From assembly GCF_900607225.1 (NCBI RefSeq), contig NZ_LR027842.1:3034292-3098291 (forward strand): a stretch of DNA of 64,000 nt, read 5' to 3'. A program made the position numbers and the translations under genes. Below, piece after piece: positions 24,307 to 34,241 of this stretch. Origin of the DNA: [Pseudopropionibacterium] massiliense. Lineage in GTDB: Bacteria; Actinomycetota; Actinomycetes; Propionibacteriales; Propionibacteriaceae. Position 1 is the stretch's first letter, and every line of letters starts with the position of its first letter. A model generated the notes under the pieces. The model was not told where the DNA came from and did not search any database. It was given only the letters and a program-made list of their open reading frames with translations.

Positions 24307-24341
24307 GGATCGTGCCCAACGACGCGCCAGAAAGGACCTTC

Positions 24342-25271
24342 ATGGCCGACAAGTCCCGCAACCCCGAGCCCCGATACAACAAGCTGACCATCGGCGTCTG
24401 TCCCGACCAGTGGGGCGTCTGGTTCCCCGAGGACCCGGCGCAGATCCCGTGGGAGAAAGCCCTCGACGAGATGGCCGAGGCCGGTTTCTCCGTGATGGAG
24501 ACCGGTCCCTTCGGTTACTTCCCCACCGACCCCAAGCGCCTGGCCGAGGAAATGGGCAAGCGAGGTTTCCGCGTCGTCGCCGGCACCGGCTGGGGCATCC
24601 TCCACAAGGCCGAGGCCTGGGCCGACACGGAGCGCACCTTCCGCGCCATCGGTGAGACCCACGCCGCCGTCGGCGCCGAGTACGTGGTGCACCTGCCACC
24701 GATGTTCCGCGACGAGCACACCGGCGAGTTCACCGACATGCGTCACCTCGACGGCGAGGCCTGGGAGCTGTACATCACCAACGCCAACCGGCTCGGCCGC
24801 ATGATGAAGGAGGACTACGGCCTCACGATGGTCCTCCACCCGCACGGCGACTCCCACATCGAGACCCGCGAGGACATCGACCGCATCTTCCAGGCCACCG
24901 ACCCCGAGTACGTCGGGTTCTGCCTGGACACCGGCCACATCGTCTACGGCATGGCCGACAACACCTCCCTGATCCGCGACTACCCGGAGCGCATCTCCTA
25001 CGTCCACATCAAGGCCATGGACCCGAAGCTCGTCAAACAGGCCCACGACGAGGACTGGCCGTTCGTGAAGGCCGTCAAGGCGGGCTGCTCCGTGCCGCCG
25101 CCGGAGGGCGAACCCGACATGCCGAGCCTCGTCGAGGCCCTCGCCGACCTCGACAAGGAGCTCTACGTCATCTGCGAGCAGGACATGTACGGCTGTGACC
25201 CGTCCTACCCGCTGCCCAACGCCATCAAGGTCCGCGAATACCTGGCCTCCATCGGCCTCGGAGTGAAGTGA
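24342..25271 (+). CDS. TIM-barrel sugar isomerase/epimerase (IolE-like)
   Basis: A 309-residue xylose-isomerase-like TIM-barrel protein. [18 protein letters not shown], then [29 protein letters not shown] and YVHIKAMDP carry the metal-binding Glu/His/Asp positions of the AP-endonuclease-2 superfamily. The N-terminus resembles inosose dehydratase IolE. AAGGA precedes the ATG at 24342. The GTGA overlap with the next gene, an IolG-like dehydrogenase, supports a shared cyclitol or keto-sugar pathway. Exact substrate is not determinable. Confidence 0.8.
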   Translation: MADKSRNPEPRYNKLTIGVCPDQWGVWFPEDPAQIPWEKALDEMAEAGFSVMETGPFGYFPTDPKRLAEEMGKRGFRVVAGTGWGILHKAEAWADTERTFRAIGETHAAVGAEYVVHLPPMFRDEHTGEFTDMRHLDGEAWELYITNANRLGRMMKEDYGLTMVLHPHGDSHIETREDIDRIFQATDPEYVGFCLDTGHIVYGMADNTSLIRDYPERISYVHIKAMDPKLVKQAHDEDWPFVKAVKAGCSVPPPEGEPDMPSLVEALADLDKELYVICEQDMYGCDPSYPLPNAIKVREYLASIGLGVK

Positions 25272-26284
25272 GCGACACCATGACCCTGCGAATCGGAATG
25301 ATCGGCCCCGGCGGCATGGGGCAGGCGCACATCGAACGCATCCACAGCGTCATCGCGGGCGGCCGGGTGGTGGCCGTCACCGACCTCAACGCCGAGAACG
25401 CCCGGAAGGTCGCCGACCGGATCGGCGCGACGACCTTCCCGAGCGCCGTCGACCTCATCGCCTCCGATGACGTCGACGCCGTCATGATCTGCAGCTTCGG
25501 CCCCGCCCACGAACCCGACGTGATCGCGGCCGTCGAGGCCGGCAAGTACGTCTTCTGCGAGAAACCCCTCGCCCCCACCGCCGACGCCTGTGCGCGCATC
25601 ATGGAGGCCGAGCAGAAGGCGGGCAAGAAGCTCGTCACCGTCGGTTTCATGCGTCGCTTCGATGCCTCCTACCGGGAGATGAAGGCCATCCTGGACGCCG
25701 GCGAGATCGGTGAGGCCCTCATGGTCCACAACGCGCACCGCAACCCGACGGTGCCGGAGATCTACACCTGGGACATGGCGATCAACGACACCGCCATCCA
25801 CGAGATCGACACCATGCGCTGGCTGCTCGGCGAGGAGTTCGTCTCGGCCCGCGTCGACAAGCCGAAGAAGACCAGGAACCGTTTCCCGCACCTGCAGGAC
25901 CCGCTTGTGCTGATCCTCACCACCACCTCCGGGGTGCGCGTCGACGACGAGATCTTCGTCAACTGCCAGTACGGCTACGACATCCAGTGCGAGCTGGTCG
26001 GCGAGAACGGTGCGGTGCGGCTCAGCGACCAGGAATTGGTGCAGCGCGCCGACCTGCAGGGGCGGCGCAACCGGCTGACCATGGACCACAACCAGCGCTT
26101 CGGCCAGGCTTTCGTGCGTGAGGTGCAGGAGTGGATCACCGCCGTCGCGCAGGACCGTCACACCGGCTCCACCGCGTGGGACGGCTACGCGGCCGCCTGT
26201 GTCTGCGACGCCGGCGTCAAGGCTCTTGAGGCCGACGGCGAGGTGGCGGTCGAGATGATGCCCAAGCCCGCGTTCTACGCCTGA
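25268..26284 (+). CDS. Inositol 2-dehydrogenase-like Gfo/Idh/MocA oxidoreductase
   Basis: A 338-residue NAD-dependent dehydrogenase: Rossmann start [27 protein letters not shown] (catalytic Lys motif) near residue 98, and [15 protein letters not shown], the pattern seen in inositol dehydrogenases. The GTG start overlaps the upstream stop and has GGAG five bases ahead; an ATG four codons later is possible. With TIM-barrel isomerases on both sides it probably oxidises a cyclitol or aldose to the keto form for the next step. Confidence 0.87.
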   Translation: MSDTMTLRIGMIGPGGMGQAHIERIHSVIAGGRVVAVTDLNAENARKVADRIGATTFPSAVDLIASDDVDAVMICSFGPAHEPDVIAAVEAGKYVFCEKPLAPTADACARIMEAEQKAGKKLVTVGFMRRFDASYREMKAILDAGEIGEALMVHNAHRNPTVPEIYTWDMAINDTAIHEIDTMRWLLGEEFVSARVDKPKKTRNRFPHLQDPLVLILTTTSGVRVDDEIFVNCQYGYDIQCELVGENGAVRLSDQELVQRADLQGRRNRLTMDHNQRFGQAFVREVQEWITAVAQDRHTGSTAWDGYAAACVCDAGVKALEADGEVAVEMMPKPAFYA

Positions 26285-26296
26285 GGAGGAACCCCC

Positions 26297-27163
26297 ATGG
26301 TGAAAATCCTGCTGGATCCGTCGATGTACCATCCCCACCTCAGCGTCGCCGAGGAATGCTTCAAGGCCGCCGATCTCGGCTACGAGTACATCGAGCTGTC
26401 GCCGCGTGCCGACTTCCACGAGTGGCACCACTATCCCAAGGTCGATGACGCGGAGGTCGCGAAGGTCAAGAAGGCCATGACCGCCTCCGGCGTGAAGATC
26501 TGGACCTTCAACCCGGTGTTCAACTGGTCGTCACCCGACGAGCAGGAACGCCAGGCCCAGGTGCGCAACTTCCGTCGTCTCTTGGAGATCGCCGAAGAGC
26601 TGGAGGTGCCGCTGATCGCCACCGAGTTCTCGGGCGACCCGAACGAGCCCCTCAAGTCCGAGCACCAGTTCTACAGGTCCATCGAGGAGCTGATCCCGGA
26701 CTTCGAGAAACGCGGCATCGAGTGCACCATCGAGGCCCACCCCTACGATTTCGTCGAGACCAACGACCGGGCCGTGCAGATCGTGCGCGGGGTGAACAAG
26801 CCGTGGCTGAACTACGAGTTCTGCCTGCCGCACATGTTCCACCTGTCCGAGGGGCGGGGGGATCCGCGGGCGATGATGGAGTACGCCGGCCCGAGGCTGC
26901 GGCACGTGCACGTCGCGGACGTGTGGAACCATCTCGCGAACGTCGGGAACCGCTACATCATCAACCCTCCCGGCGTGGACGCCCGCGTCCACCAGCACAA
27001 CGAGATCGGCAACGGCGAGGTGCCGTGGGACGAGGTCTTCGGATACCTCCGGGAGATCGACTACGACGGCCCGCTGTCGGTGTGCGTCTTCGGCTGGGAG
27101 GAGGACGCCGACGCCATCCACGTGCGGATGCGCGAACGCCTGGAGAAGGAGTTCGCGAAGTAG
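26297..27163 (+). CDS. TIM-barrel sugar isomerase/epimerase
   Basis: A 288-residue xylose-isomerase-like TIM-barrel. Visible metal-site segments are EYIELSPRADFHEW, IATEFSGDP, CTIEAHPYDF and LRHVHVADVWNH, and the C-terminal part has GNGEVPWDEVFGYL. GAGGA lies just ahead of the ATG, 12 bases after the dehydrogenase stop, so it is the third gene of the operon. It is clearly distinct from the first isomerase (different metal-site surroundings), so the two should catalyse different steps. Confidence 0.85.
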   Translation: MVKILLDPSMYHPHLSVAEECFKAADLGYEYIELSPRADFHEWHHYPKVDDAEVAKVKKAMTASGVKIWTFNPVFNWSSPDEQERQAQVRNFRRLLEIAEELEVPLIATEFSGDPNEPLKSEHQFYRSIEELIPDFEKRGIECTIEAHPYDFVETNDRAVQIVRGVNKPWLNYEFCLPHMFHLSEGRGDPRAMMEYAGPRLRHVHVADVWNHLANVGNRYIINPPGVDARVHQHNEIGNGEVPWDEVFGYLREIDYDGPLSVCVFGWEEDADAIHVRMRERLEKEFAK

Positions 27164-27179
27164 CCCAGGCCCTCCCCAC

Positions 27180-27296
27180 AAGCCGGTTGAGCCGGACCGC
27201 GACGAAGGAGCAGTCCGAGTCGAAACCACCGACCACCCTCGCCCTGGTTTCGACACGGCCCACTCGCTGCCGCTCGCAGGCCGGCTCAACCGGCTT
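27180..27296. repeat. Nested inverted-repeat element (117 bp)
   Basis: A 16-base outer pair, AAGCCGGTTGAGCCGG (27180-27195) with CCGGCTCAACCGGCTT (27281-27296), encloses an inner pair, GTCGAAACCA (27219-27228) with TGGTTTCGAC (27245-27254). Both pairs are perfect. Elements with a GGTTTCGAC core and GCTCAACC arm are common between genes in actinobacteria. It may act as a terminator for the isomerase operon, or it may be a MITE-like repeat. Confidence 0.75.
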
Positions 27297-27383
27297 TGCG
27301 CTTTGGGAACATGAGGGATAATTCAACCGGCCCGGCTCCAACCGCCGGGCGATTTACCGAGGGAATCCAGGAAAGGGTGACGC

Positions 27384-28985
27384 ATGGAGGGTCTCATCAT
27401 CGCGGTCGGAGTCGGGATTGCGGTGGTGGCGGGCAATGCCCTGGCCCCCAAACTGCGTCTTCCGGTGCCGTTGACGCAGGTCCTCCTCGGGTTCGCACTG
27501 GCCTTCGTGCCCGGCATGGAGAGCCTCCACATGCCCCCCGAGGTGGTGCTGCTGCTGTTCCTCCCGGGCCTGCTGTTCTGGGAGAGCCTCACCACCTCGA
27601 AGAACGCCATCCGGCACGACCTGCGCGGCATCCTGATCACCTCGACGGTGTTCGTGGTGGCCACCGCCTTCGCCGTGGCGTGGATCGCGTCATCGCTGGG
27701 AATCCCGTGGGAGGCGTCCCTGATCCTGGGTGCCGCCGTCGCCCCGCCCGACGCCACCGCCGCGGCTGCCCTGGCCAAGGGCCTGCCGCGCCGCCAGTTC
27801 ATGCTGTTGAAGGCCGAGAGTCTCACCAACGACGGCACCGCCCTGGTGGTCTACACCATCGCCGTCGGCCTGGCGCTCGGCGGACAGTACACCCCGTGGG
27901 ACATCACGCGCATGGCCGTGGTCTCGTTCTTCGGTGGGATCCTCATCGGGATCGCCGTCGCCGCGGTCGCCTACCCGGCTTTTCGTCGCCTCCACGAACC
28001 CATCACCATCAACATGGCCCTCCTGGTCACCCCGTACGCCGCCTACCTGGCCGCGGAACTGGTGCACGCCTCCGGGGTGCTGGCGGCGGTGGTGGCGGGC
28101 CTGATCATCTCGACGCTGTCGAACCAGCTCAGCACCCCCGAGTCGCGGACCCAGGCGGAGCATTTCTGGCCGCTGGCCACCAGCTTGCTCAACGGCGCCC
28201 TGTTCCTGCTGATCGGCATCGAGACGCGCCTGCTGGTAGTCAACTTCCGTTTCTCCGAACTCCTGACGCTGGCGGGCATCGCGGTCGGCGTGGCCGTGAC
28301 CCTGGTGGTCTCCCGTTTCGTGTTCCTGCAGATCACGGTGATGATCATCCGCGCCCTCGACCGCCGGCCTGAACAGCGGCAACGGCGCCTGAGCTACCGG
28401 GCCCGGGTCGTCAGCGCGATCTCGGCTTTCCGCGGCGGGGTTTCCCTGGCGATCGCGCTGTCGATCCCCCTGGCCATGAAAGACGGTTCACCGTTCCCCT
28501 ATCGCGACGAGGTGGTTCTCGTCGCCGCCCTCGCGATCGTGATCGGGATGGCGGTGCAGGGTCCGCTGCTGCCCAAGGTGATCGCGTGGGCCGCGAAGGG
28601 CGGTCACACCGGCGACGACGAAGAGGCCGAGCTGACCGAGGAACAGCTCGCCACCGAGGGACGTCTCGCAATCCTGGAGGCCGTTCGCCCTGAACTGCCC
28701 GCCCTCGCAGAACAGGCGGGGGTTGCCCCGCGAATCGCCGAGGCCATGGAGGAACGCCTCGACGACATCGCCGCCCACATCGGCGCCGACGATGACGAGG
28801 AGGAGGACGTGGCGGAGATCGTCGCCCTCGAACGCCTCCACGTGGCGGTGCTCGCCCGGAAACGGGAACTGCTGGGCCAGTTCGTCCGGGAACGCAGAAT
28901 CAGCGATGAGACCGCCCGGATCCTGCGGGCCCGCATGGACCTGGAGGAGATCCACCGCAACGGCGGCTACCTTCCGTACGAGTGA
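27384..28985 (+). CDS. CPA1-family Na+/H+ antiporter
   Basis: A 533-residue membrane antiporter of about 12 hydrophobic segments. LFLPGLLFWESLTTSK, GAAVAPPDATAAAALAKGLP and AESLTNDGTALVVYTIA are the conserved NhaP/NHE core, with the ND exchange pair in ESLTND. A cytosolic tail of about 130 acidic, charged residues (from GDDEEAELTEEQ) may be regulatory. An upstream AGGAAAGGG lies 9 bases before the ATG. It stands between two sugar operons but shows no obvious link with them. Confidence 0.92.
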   Translation: MEGLIIAVGVGIAVVAGNALAPKLRLPVPLTQVLLGFALAFVPGMESLHMPPEVVLLLFLPGLLFWESLTTSKNAIRHDLRGILITSTVFVVATAFAVAWIASSLGIPWEASLILGAAVAPPDATAAAALAKGLPRRQFMLLKAESLTNDGTALVVYTIAVGLALGGQYTPWDITRMAVVSFFGGILIGIAVAAVAYPAFRRLHEPITINMALLVTPYAAYLAAELVHASGVLAAVVAGLIISTLSNQLSTPESRTQAEHFWPLATSLLNGALFLLIGIETRLLVVNFRFSELLTLAGIAVGVAVTLVVSRFVFLQITVMIIRALDRRPEQRQRRLSYRARVVSAISAFRGGVSLAIALSIPLAMKDGSPFPYRDEVVLVAALAIVIGMAVQGPLLPKVIAWAAKGGHTGDDEEAELTEEQLATEGRLAILEAVRPELPALAEQAGVAPRIAEAMEERLDDIAAHIGADDDEEEDVAEIVALERLHVAVLARKRELLGQFVRERRISDETARILRARMDLEEIHRNGGYLPYE

Positions 28986-29034
28986 CCCCCGAGACGGTTG
29001 AAGCGTCTCACACTTCGGCATCCGGTCATTTGTA

Positions 29035-29064
29035 TTGACATTCCGCGCCTTTTTGCGACAGGAT
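29035..29064 (+). promoter_or_regulatory. Promoter of the sugar ABC importer operon
   Basis: TTGACA (29035-29040), 18 bases, then CAGGAT (29059-29064), 67 bases upstream of the binding-protein start. A short hairpin, GAGACG/CGTCTC at 28991-29009, just after the antiporter stop, may end the upstream transcript. Confidence 0.5.
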
Positions 29065-29131
29065 CAACTCGTCGCAGGGAGGCGACTTCCAGGTCCTGTT
29101 CGGGGACACCGACACGAGGAAGTGAGAAGTA

Positions 29132-30145
29132 ATGAAGCGAGTACCGAGATTCGCCGTTCTCACGCTCAGCGCGATGCTTGCGCTGAGCGGGTGTGGCATG
29201 ACCAGCGACCCGTTGCCGGGCACCACGGGTGAGGACGGCCAGCCCGTGGCCGTCACCACGCAGGACTACGCTCCCGCCGAGGTCGTCAAACCGAAGGACG
29301 GCAAAAAGGTGAAGATCGGCGCCTCCTTCCCGTTGCTGGACCAGTTCCTCCAGAACGTCGCCAACTCCATCAAGGCGCGGGGCGAGGCCGCCGGTGCCGA
29401 GGTCAGCGTCACCTCCGCCGAGGAGAAGATCGAGGTCCAGCTCAACCAGATCGAGAACTTCATCGCCTCGGGCGTCGACGCCCTCATCGTCCTGCCCCAG
29501 GACACCGCCACCACCGCCCAGATCACCCAGAAGGCCAAGGCGGCGAACATCCCGCTGGTCTACGTGAACCGCCGCCCCGCGGACCTGCCCAAGGGCGTGC
29601 CCTACGTCGGCTCCGATTCCCTGGTGGCGGGCCAACTCGAGATGGAGCAGCTGGCGAAGTTGTCGAACTACCAGGGCAACGTCGCCATCCTGCAGGGCGA
29701 TCCCACCCAGGAGGCCGCCCAGCTGCGCACCAAGGGCTGCGAGGAGGTCGCCGCGAAGCACAACATGAAGGTCGTGTTCAACCAGACCGGCCTCTGGGCG
29801 CGCGACAAGGGGCTCGCACTGGCCGAGAACCTGATCCAGTCCGGGCAGCAGGTCGACGTCATCTGCGCCAACAACGACGAGATGGCCCTCGGCGCCATCA
29901 ACGCCTTCGAGAACGCCGGCATGCTCGACAAGGTGCTCGTGGGTGGCGTGGATGCCACCGGCGACGCACTGACCGCCATGGCCGCGGGCAAACTCGAGGT
30001 CACCGTCTTCCAGGACGCCAAGGGCCAGGGACAGGCGGGGGTCGACACCGCGATCAGGATGATCAACGGCGACGAGGTGCCGGACGTCATCAACGTCCCC
30101 TACCAGCTGGTCACACCCGAGAACATGAGCCAGTTCCAGCAGTGA
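29132..30145 (+). CDS. Sugar/cyclitol ABC transporter substrate-binding lipoprotein
   Basis: A 337-residue periplasmic-binding-protein-like lipoprotein. The signal peptide ends in the lipobox LALSGCG, so Cys20-21 is lipidated. The mature part has VKIGASFPLLDQFLQNVANSI, FIASGVDALIVLPQDT and ICANNDEMALGAINAFENAG, all standard for the ribose/galactose/inositol-binding family (peripla_BP_4). It begins the three-gene importer operon and should deliver a sugar or inositol to the permease at 31708. Given the IolE/IolG-like genes nearby, a cyclitol is a reasonable guess. Confidence 0.92.
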   Translation: MKRVPRFAVLTLSAMLALSGCGMTSDPLPGTTGEDGQPVAVTTQDYAPAEVVKPKDGKKVKIGASFPLLDQFLQNVANSIKARGEAAGAEVSVTSAEEKIEVQLNQIENFIASGVDALIVLPQDTATTAQITQKAKAANIPLVYVNRRPADLPKGVPYVGSDSLVAGQLEMEQLAKLSNYQGNVAILQGDPTQEAAQLRTKGCEEVAAKHNMKVVFNQTGLWARDKGLALAENLIQSGQQVDVICANNDEMALGAINAFENAGMLDKVLVGGVDATGDALTAMAAGKLEVTVFQDAKGQGQAGVDTAIRMINGDEVPDVINVPYQLVTPENMSQFQQ

Positions 30146-30191
30146 CGACGCAGGGGCCGGGGGATCCCGTCCCCTCTAGCAGGGAGAACCA

Positions 30192-31715
30192 ATGCAAGAG
30201 GTAATTCTGCGGATGCAGGACATCCGCAAGACCTTCCCGGGCGTCGTGGCGTTGGACAACGTCAATCTCGACGTCCGCAGCGGCACCGTGCACTCGCTGA
30301 TGGGCGAGAACGGGGCCGGCAAATCCACTCTCATGAAGTGCCTGATCGGCATGTACACCCCCGATGAGGGAACCGTCGAGCTGGCGGGCGACATCGTGAG
30401 GTTCAAGGACACCAAGGACGGCCTGGAGCACGGCATCTCGATGATCCACCAGGAGCTGTCCCCCGTGCCCGAGATGATGGTGGCGGAGAACATCTGGCTG
30501 GGCCGCGAGCCGCGCGGCACGTTGGGGCTGCTCAGCCCCGCCGCCATGTTCCGCAAGACCCGGGAGCTCTTCGACGAGTGGAAGATCGACATCGACCCGA
30601 GGGCCCGGATGAAGGACCTGACGGTGTCGAAGCAGCAGATGGTCGAGATCGCCAAGGCCATCAGCTACGACGCGAAGATCATCATCATGGACGAACCCAC
30701 CTCGGCCATTCCGGAACGTGAGGTGGCGCACCTGCACGGGATGATCAAGCGCCTGACCGATTTCGGCGTCGCCATCATCTACATCACCCACAAGATGGAT
30801 GAGGTCTTCAGGATCTCCGACGACATCACCGTCTTCCGCGACGGCAAGCACGTCGGCTCCTACCCGGCGAAGGAACTCGACCGCGACAAGCTCATCAAAC
30901 TGATGGTGGGCCGCGAGTTGACGGACCTGTTCCCGAAGGAGGAGGCCGAGATCGGCGAGGTGGTGCTCTCGGTGAAGGGTCTCAACCGGGGCACCCTGGT
31001 CAAGGATGTCAGCTTCGAGCTGCGGCGCGGCGAGATCCTCGGGCTCGCGGGGCTGATGGGCGCGGGCCGCACCGAGGTGCTGGAGACCATCTTCGGCATC
31101 GAGAAGGCCGATTCCGGTGAGGTCGTCCTGAACGGCAAGGCGCTGAGGATCAGGCAGCCCTCGGACGCCATCCGGGCGGGCATGGCGCTGCTGACGGAGG
31201 ATCGCAAGCTGAACGGGATCATGGGGGTGCTGTCGGTGCGCGACAACATCACGGCCGCGGCCCTGCCCCGCTACAGCCCCCACGGTTTCCTCCACGTCGG
31301 CGAGATGCGGAAGGATTCCGAGGAGCAGCGCGAGAAGCTGCGCATCAAGACCCCGTCGTTGAACCAGCTGATCAAGAACCTCTCGGGCGGCAATCAGCAG
31401 AAGGCGCTGATCTCCCGCTGGCTGCTGACGGTCCCGGACGTGCTGATGATCGACGAACCCACCCGCGGCATCGACGTGGGCGCGAAGTCCGAGATTCACC
31501 GTCTCATGTCCATGCTGGCCCAGGAGGGCAAGGCAATCATCATGGTCTCCTCCGAGCTGCCAGAGGTGCTCGGCATGAGTGACCGCATCCTCGTGATGCA
31601 CGAGGGACGCATCTCCGGTGAGCTTTCCCGTGAGGAGGCAAACCAGGAGTCCGTCATGCACCTGGCAACCGGCGGCGACGAGGTCGCCGCGAGTGAAGGA
31701 AACCCCAATGTCTGA
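30192..31715 (+). CDS. Sugar ABC transporter ATPase, tandem RbsA/MglA type
   Basis: A 507-residue double ATPase. The first half has Walker [10 protein letters not shown], signature [15 protein letters not shown] and Walker [12 protein letters not shown]. The second half has the usual degenerate Walker A region ([19 protein letters not shown]), an intact signature [15 protein letters not shown] and Walker [15 protein letters not shown]. That asymmetry is normal for this family. It energises import of the sugar bound by the preceding lipoprotein, and its end overlaps the permease start. Confidence 0.95.
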   Translation: MQEVILRMQDIRKTFPGVVALDNVNLDVRSGTVHSLMGENGAGKSTLMKCLIGMYTPDEGTVELAGDIVRFKDTKDGLEHGISMIHQELSPVPEMMVAENIWLGREPRGTLGLLSPAAMFRKTRELFDEWKIDIDPRARMKDLTVSKQQMVEIAKAISYDAKIIIMDEPTSAIPEREVAHLHGMIKRLTDFGVAIIYITHKMDEVFRISDDITVFRDGKHVGSYPAKELDRDKLIKLMVGRELTDLFPKEEAEIGEVVLSVKGLNRGTLVKDVSFELRRGEILGLAGLMGAGRTEVLETIFGIEKADSGEVVLNGKALRIRQPSDAIRAGMALLTEDRKLNGIMGVLSVRDNITAAALPRYSPHGFLHVGEMRKDSEEQREKLRIKTPSLNQLIKNLSGGNQQKALISRWLLTVPDVLMIDEPTRGIDVGAKSEIHRLMSMLAQEGKAIIMVSSELPEVLGMSDRILVMHEGRISGELSREEANQESVMHLATGGDEVAASEGNPNV

Positions 31716-32688
31716 AACCGCAACCACCACCCGTTCGAGCTTCGATTTCGGGGAGTTCCTGAAGAAGTACTCGATCGTGTTCATCCTGCTCGGATTCGTG
31801 ATCCTGCTCGGCATCATCACCGAGGGCCGGTTCCTGCAGCTGCAGAACCTCCTCAACGTCGTCGTGCAGGTGGCTCCCATCGGCATCATCGGCCTCGGCA
31901 TGATGGCGGCGATCATCACCAAGGGCATCGACCTGTCGGTCGGCGCCACGGCCGCCCTCGCGGCCGTCGTCGCCGCGTCCCTGGCCCAGCCCCCGGGCCC
32001 CAGCACCTTCATCCCGGGGCTGCCCGCCCTGCCGATCTTCGTGTCCGTGCTGGCGGCACTGGCGGTGGGCACGCTGGTCGGCGCCATCGTCGGCAGCCTG
32101 GTGGCGGTCTTCCGGATTCCACCGTTCGTCGCCACCCTCGGCATGATGACCGCCGCCCGCGGCGCCGCGAACCTGTACACCGACGGCCGCCCGATCTCCG
32201 GGACCGCGTGGAACTTCAACCTCATCGGGCAGGGGGTCACACCCATCATCATCCTGGCGCTCGCCGCCGTCGTGATGTGGTTCGTGCTGAACCGGACCCG
32301 TTTCGGACGCCACGTCTACGCCATCGGCGGCAACGAGATGGCCGCGAAGGTCTCCGGGATCTCGGTGCCGAAGACCCACCTCAAGATCTACGCCCTGATC
32401 GGCCTGCTGGCCGGCCTGGCGGGCGTGATCCTGACCGCCCGCACCGGTTCCGGCGCCCCGGCCTACGGCAACATGATGGAGCTCGACGTCATCACCGCCA
32501 CCGTCATCGGCGGCACCTCCTTCAACGGCGGCATCGGCACCGTCTGGGGTGTCATGGTCGGTACCCTCATCATCGGCGTCATCAACAACGGCCTCAGCTT
32601 GATGAACGTCTCGCCGTACTGGCAGATGGTGGTCAAGGGCGGGATCATCGTCATCGCCATCATCATCGACGAGCGCAAGAACAGGTAG
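31708..32688 (+). CDS. Sugar ABC transporter permease, RbsC type
   Basis: A 326-residue membrane protein of about ten hydrophobic segments. [19 protein letters not shown] and [16 protein letters not shown], with the late [16 protein letters not shown], are conserved in ribose/inositol permeases. It overlaps the ATPase gene by eight bases and has AAGGAA upstream. It completes a three-part importer with 29132-31715. The operon ends in the hairpin at 32722. Confidence 0.93.
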   Translation: MSETATTTRSSFDFGEFLKKYSIVFILLGFVILLGIITEGRFLQLQNLLNVVVQVAPIGIIGLGMMAAIITKGIDLSVGATAALAAVVAASLAQPPGPSTFIPGLPALPIFVSVLAALAVGTLVGAIVGSLVAVFRIPPFVATLGMMTAARGAANLYTDGRPISGTAWNFNLIGQGVTPIIILALAAVVMWFVLNRTRFGRHVYAIGGNEMAAKVSGISVPKTHLKIYALIGLLAGLAGVILTARTGSGAPAYGNMMELDVITATVIGGTSFNGGIGTVWGVMVGTLIIGVINNGLSLMNVSPYWQMVVKGGIIVIAIIIDERKNR

Positions 32689-32721
32689 CACCCGGGCCTG
32701 GTCTCGCACCGTCATATCCGC

Positions 32722-32759
32722 CGAGGGGTTGTGCCGCGCATGTGCGGCACAACCCCTCG
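32722..32759. terminator. Bidirectional hairpin terminator
   Basis: CGAGGGGTTGTGCCGC (32722-32737) pairs perfectly with GCGGCACAACCCCTCG (32744-32759) across a six-base loop. It lies between the convergent permease gene and the minus-strand gene at 32768. There is no U-tract, which is usual in GC-rich actinobacteria. Confidence 0.8.
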
Positions 32760-32767
32760 CCACACCG

Positions 32768-33346
32768 TCAGAAACCTTTTCTCGCGGTCTTCCTCAGCCG
32801 CTTGGCCTGCTTCTCCACCAGGACGCGGGTGTTCCGGTTGAGGGGGCACGCCTGTTCCAGATCCTTGGGCTTGACCGCGTGCATCTGCTCCACCCTGTGG
32901 CCCTGGGCTTCCAGGGCCTTCACGACGGCCTCCAGGGCCTTCTCGGCGAAGAGGGTCTTGTTGGTGGTCTCGGAGCGTTGTTCGATGGAGATGATGAAGT
33001 CGGTGAGAGCTGGCTCGAGGGAGCGAGCAGCCAGGATGACGCGCTGCTCCCCCATGTGCTCCCGGATGCCCGGAATCAGGTTGAAATCCTCCGGAAGCAG
33101 ATCGGTCCAGTTCGGTTTCCACGCAGCCTTCTCACCCCGGCCCATGACGTGCACCAGCCACGGGGAGTCGTCGGGCAGGGCGGGTTGCCACTGGATCTTC
33201 GCGTCCCGGTACCGGGCTCCCCACTTCAGGCCGCCCAGGGTCGCCCGGGTGAACTCCACCAGAGGAACCGGGTCAATTCCCCGAACGGCCATCCGCGCGG
33301 TCGGGGTGGCATCGAGCATCCCCCATATCCTGAACCGGTCAGCCAT
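32768..33346 (-). CDS. Hypothetical protein at the edge of the type VII island
   Basis: A 192-residue soluble basic protein I do not recognise. It has no signal peptide or membrane segment. MADRFRIWGMLDATPTARM opens it, LVHVMGRGEKAAWKPNWTDL is central, and the last 60 residues are strongly Lys/Arg-rich and helical. The start at 33346 has GAGGAG about 10 bases upstream; the longer reading into the WXG100 gene is antisense or out-of-frame noise. It lies directly downstream of a WXG100 gene on the same strand, so a role linked to that secreted protein (chaperone or EspG-like adaptor) is possible but unproven. Confidence 0.6.
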   Translation of the reverse strand: MADRFRIWGMLDATPTARMAVRGIDPVPLVEFTRATLGGLKWGARYRDAKIQWQPALPDDSPWLVHVMGRGEKAAWKPNWTDLLPEDFNLIPGIREHMGEQRVILAARSLEPALTDFIISIEQRSETTNKTLFAEKALEAVVKALEAQGHRVEQMHAVKPKDLEQACPLNRNTRVLVEKQAKRLRKTARKGF

Positions 33347-33378
33347 TCTCGAGAACTCCTCTTCGTCGTGAAACGGTT

Positions 33379-33669
33379 TCAGAACGGCCAGAAGGCCGCG
33401 GCGTCCTGATCCGCCGTGGTGTACATGTCGTCGATCTCGGAAATGATCTTCGCGAGTTCCTTCAGATAACCGACCTGGGTGCGCATGTCCTCCTCCCACT
33501 TCTGATGCCAGCCGGATGCGCTGTCCGAGGCCTCGCCTGTCCACTCCCCCTGCAGGGCACCCATGTCCGTCTGCATGTGGGACAACGTCGAGTCGATGTC
33601 GCCCGCGGATTTCTGGAGGTCGCCGGCAAGGGTGTGGAGCACACCGTCGTCAACTTTCAGGTCCACCAT
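33379..33669 (-). CDS. WXG100-family secreted protein
   Basis: A 96-residue ESX substrate. Two predicted helices flank the central motif EWTGEAS (W-x-G) at about residues 43-47. Helix one is LAGDLQKSAGDIDSTLSHMQ; helix two contains YLKELAKIISEIDDMYTTADQ, with a YxxxD/E-like secretion signal near the C-terminus. Length and layout are canonical. It lies in a five-gene minus-strand group with coiled-coil and WXG-like proteins, which may be co-secreted partners. Confidence 0.88.
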   Translation of the reverse strand: MVDLKVDDGVLHTLAGDLQKSAGDIDSTLSHMQTDMGALQGEWTGEASDSASGWHQKWEEDMRTQVGYLKELAKIISEIDDMYTTADQDAAAFWPF

Positions 33670-33761
33670 GGTCGTTCTCTCTTCCTGCTCGGTTGTGGGG
33701 TCGTCCGGCTGACCGCGCGGATCCTCGCGGACGGCATCTCGCGAGACAATTTTTGGTCGGT

Positions 33762-34241
33762 TCAGAACCGGTGAGGATGTTCGCCCCGCGCTTCCTCCAG
33801 CATGGACAGGACGTGGTCGGCCTGGGCCTGTCTCGCAGCGCGAATCCGGGTGAGGGGGTTCTCCGCGTCATCTTCTTCGGCTTCCTTGGCCCACTGGTCG
33901 TGGAGGCGTCCCAGATTCGTGTTGGCCCGGTCGCGCAGCTTCTGGGCCTCGGGGGAGGGATCCTCGCCCGTGAACACATCGATCAGGGTGGTTTTTCCAT
34001 CGTCGATCCGTTTCTGGATCTTCTGCCATTCCGGGCCGAGCTCTCCCGAGCGCGCCTTTTCGGCGCGTTCTTCGTCGGCCTCTTTGCCGGCGTCCTCCCG
34101 GGCCTGCTCCCGGCGGGCGTCTTCCTCGTCCGAGCGTTCGAGTTCGTCCATGACGTCGTGCAGTTCGTCGAACATCGACGCGAGTTCGGGGAACTGCTTG
34201 GCGGCGACCCGGAAGTCCTCCTCCATCTCCTTGTCCTTCAT
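33762..34241 (-). CDS. Charged helical protein of the type VII cluster
   Basis: A 159-residue, highly charged, mostly helical protein with a likely coiled coil over residues 20-65 (DELHDVMDELERSDEEDARR and onward). There is no signal peptide, no membrane span and no recognised domain. Its ATG overlaps the stop of the upstream WXG-like gene (ATGA), so the two are translationally coupled. I infer that it binds or folds one of the neighbouring ESX substrates. Confidence 0.6.
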   Translation of the reverse strand: MKDKEMEEDFRVAAKQFPELASMFDELHDVMDELERSDEEDARREQAREDAGKEADEERAEKARSGELGPEWQKIQKRIDDGKTTLIDVFTGEDPSPEAQKLRDRANTNLGRLHDQWAKEAEEDDAENPLTRIRAARQAQADHVLSMLEEARGEHPHRF

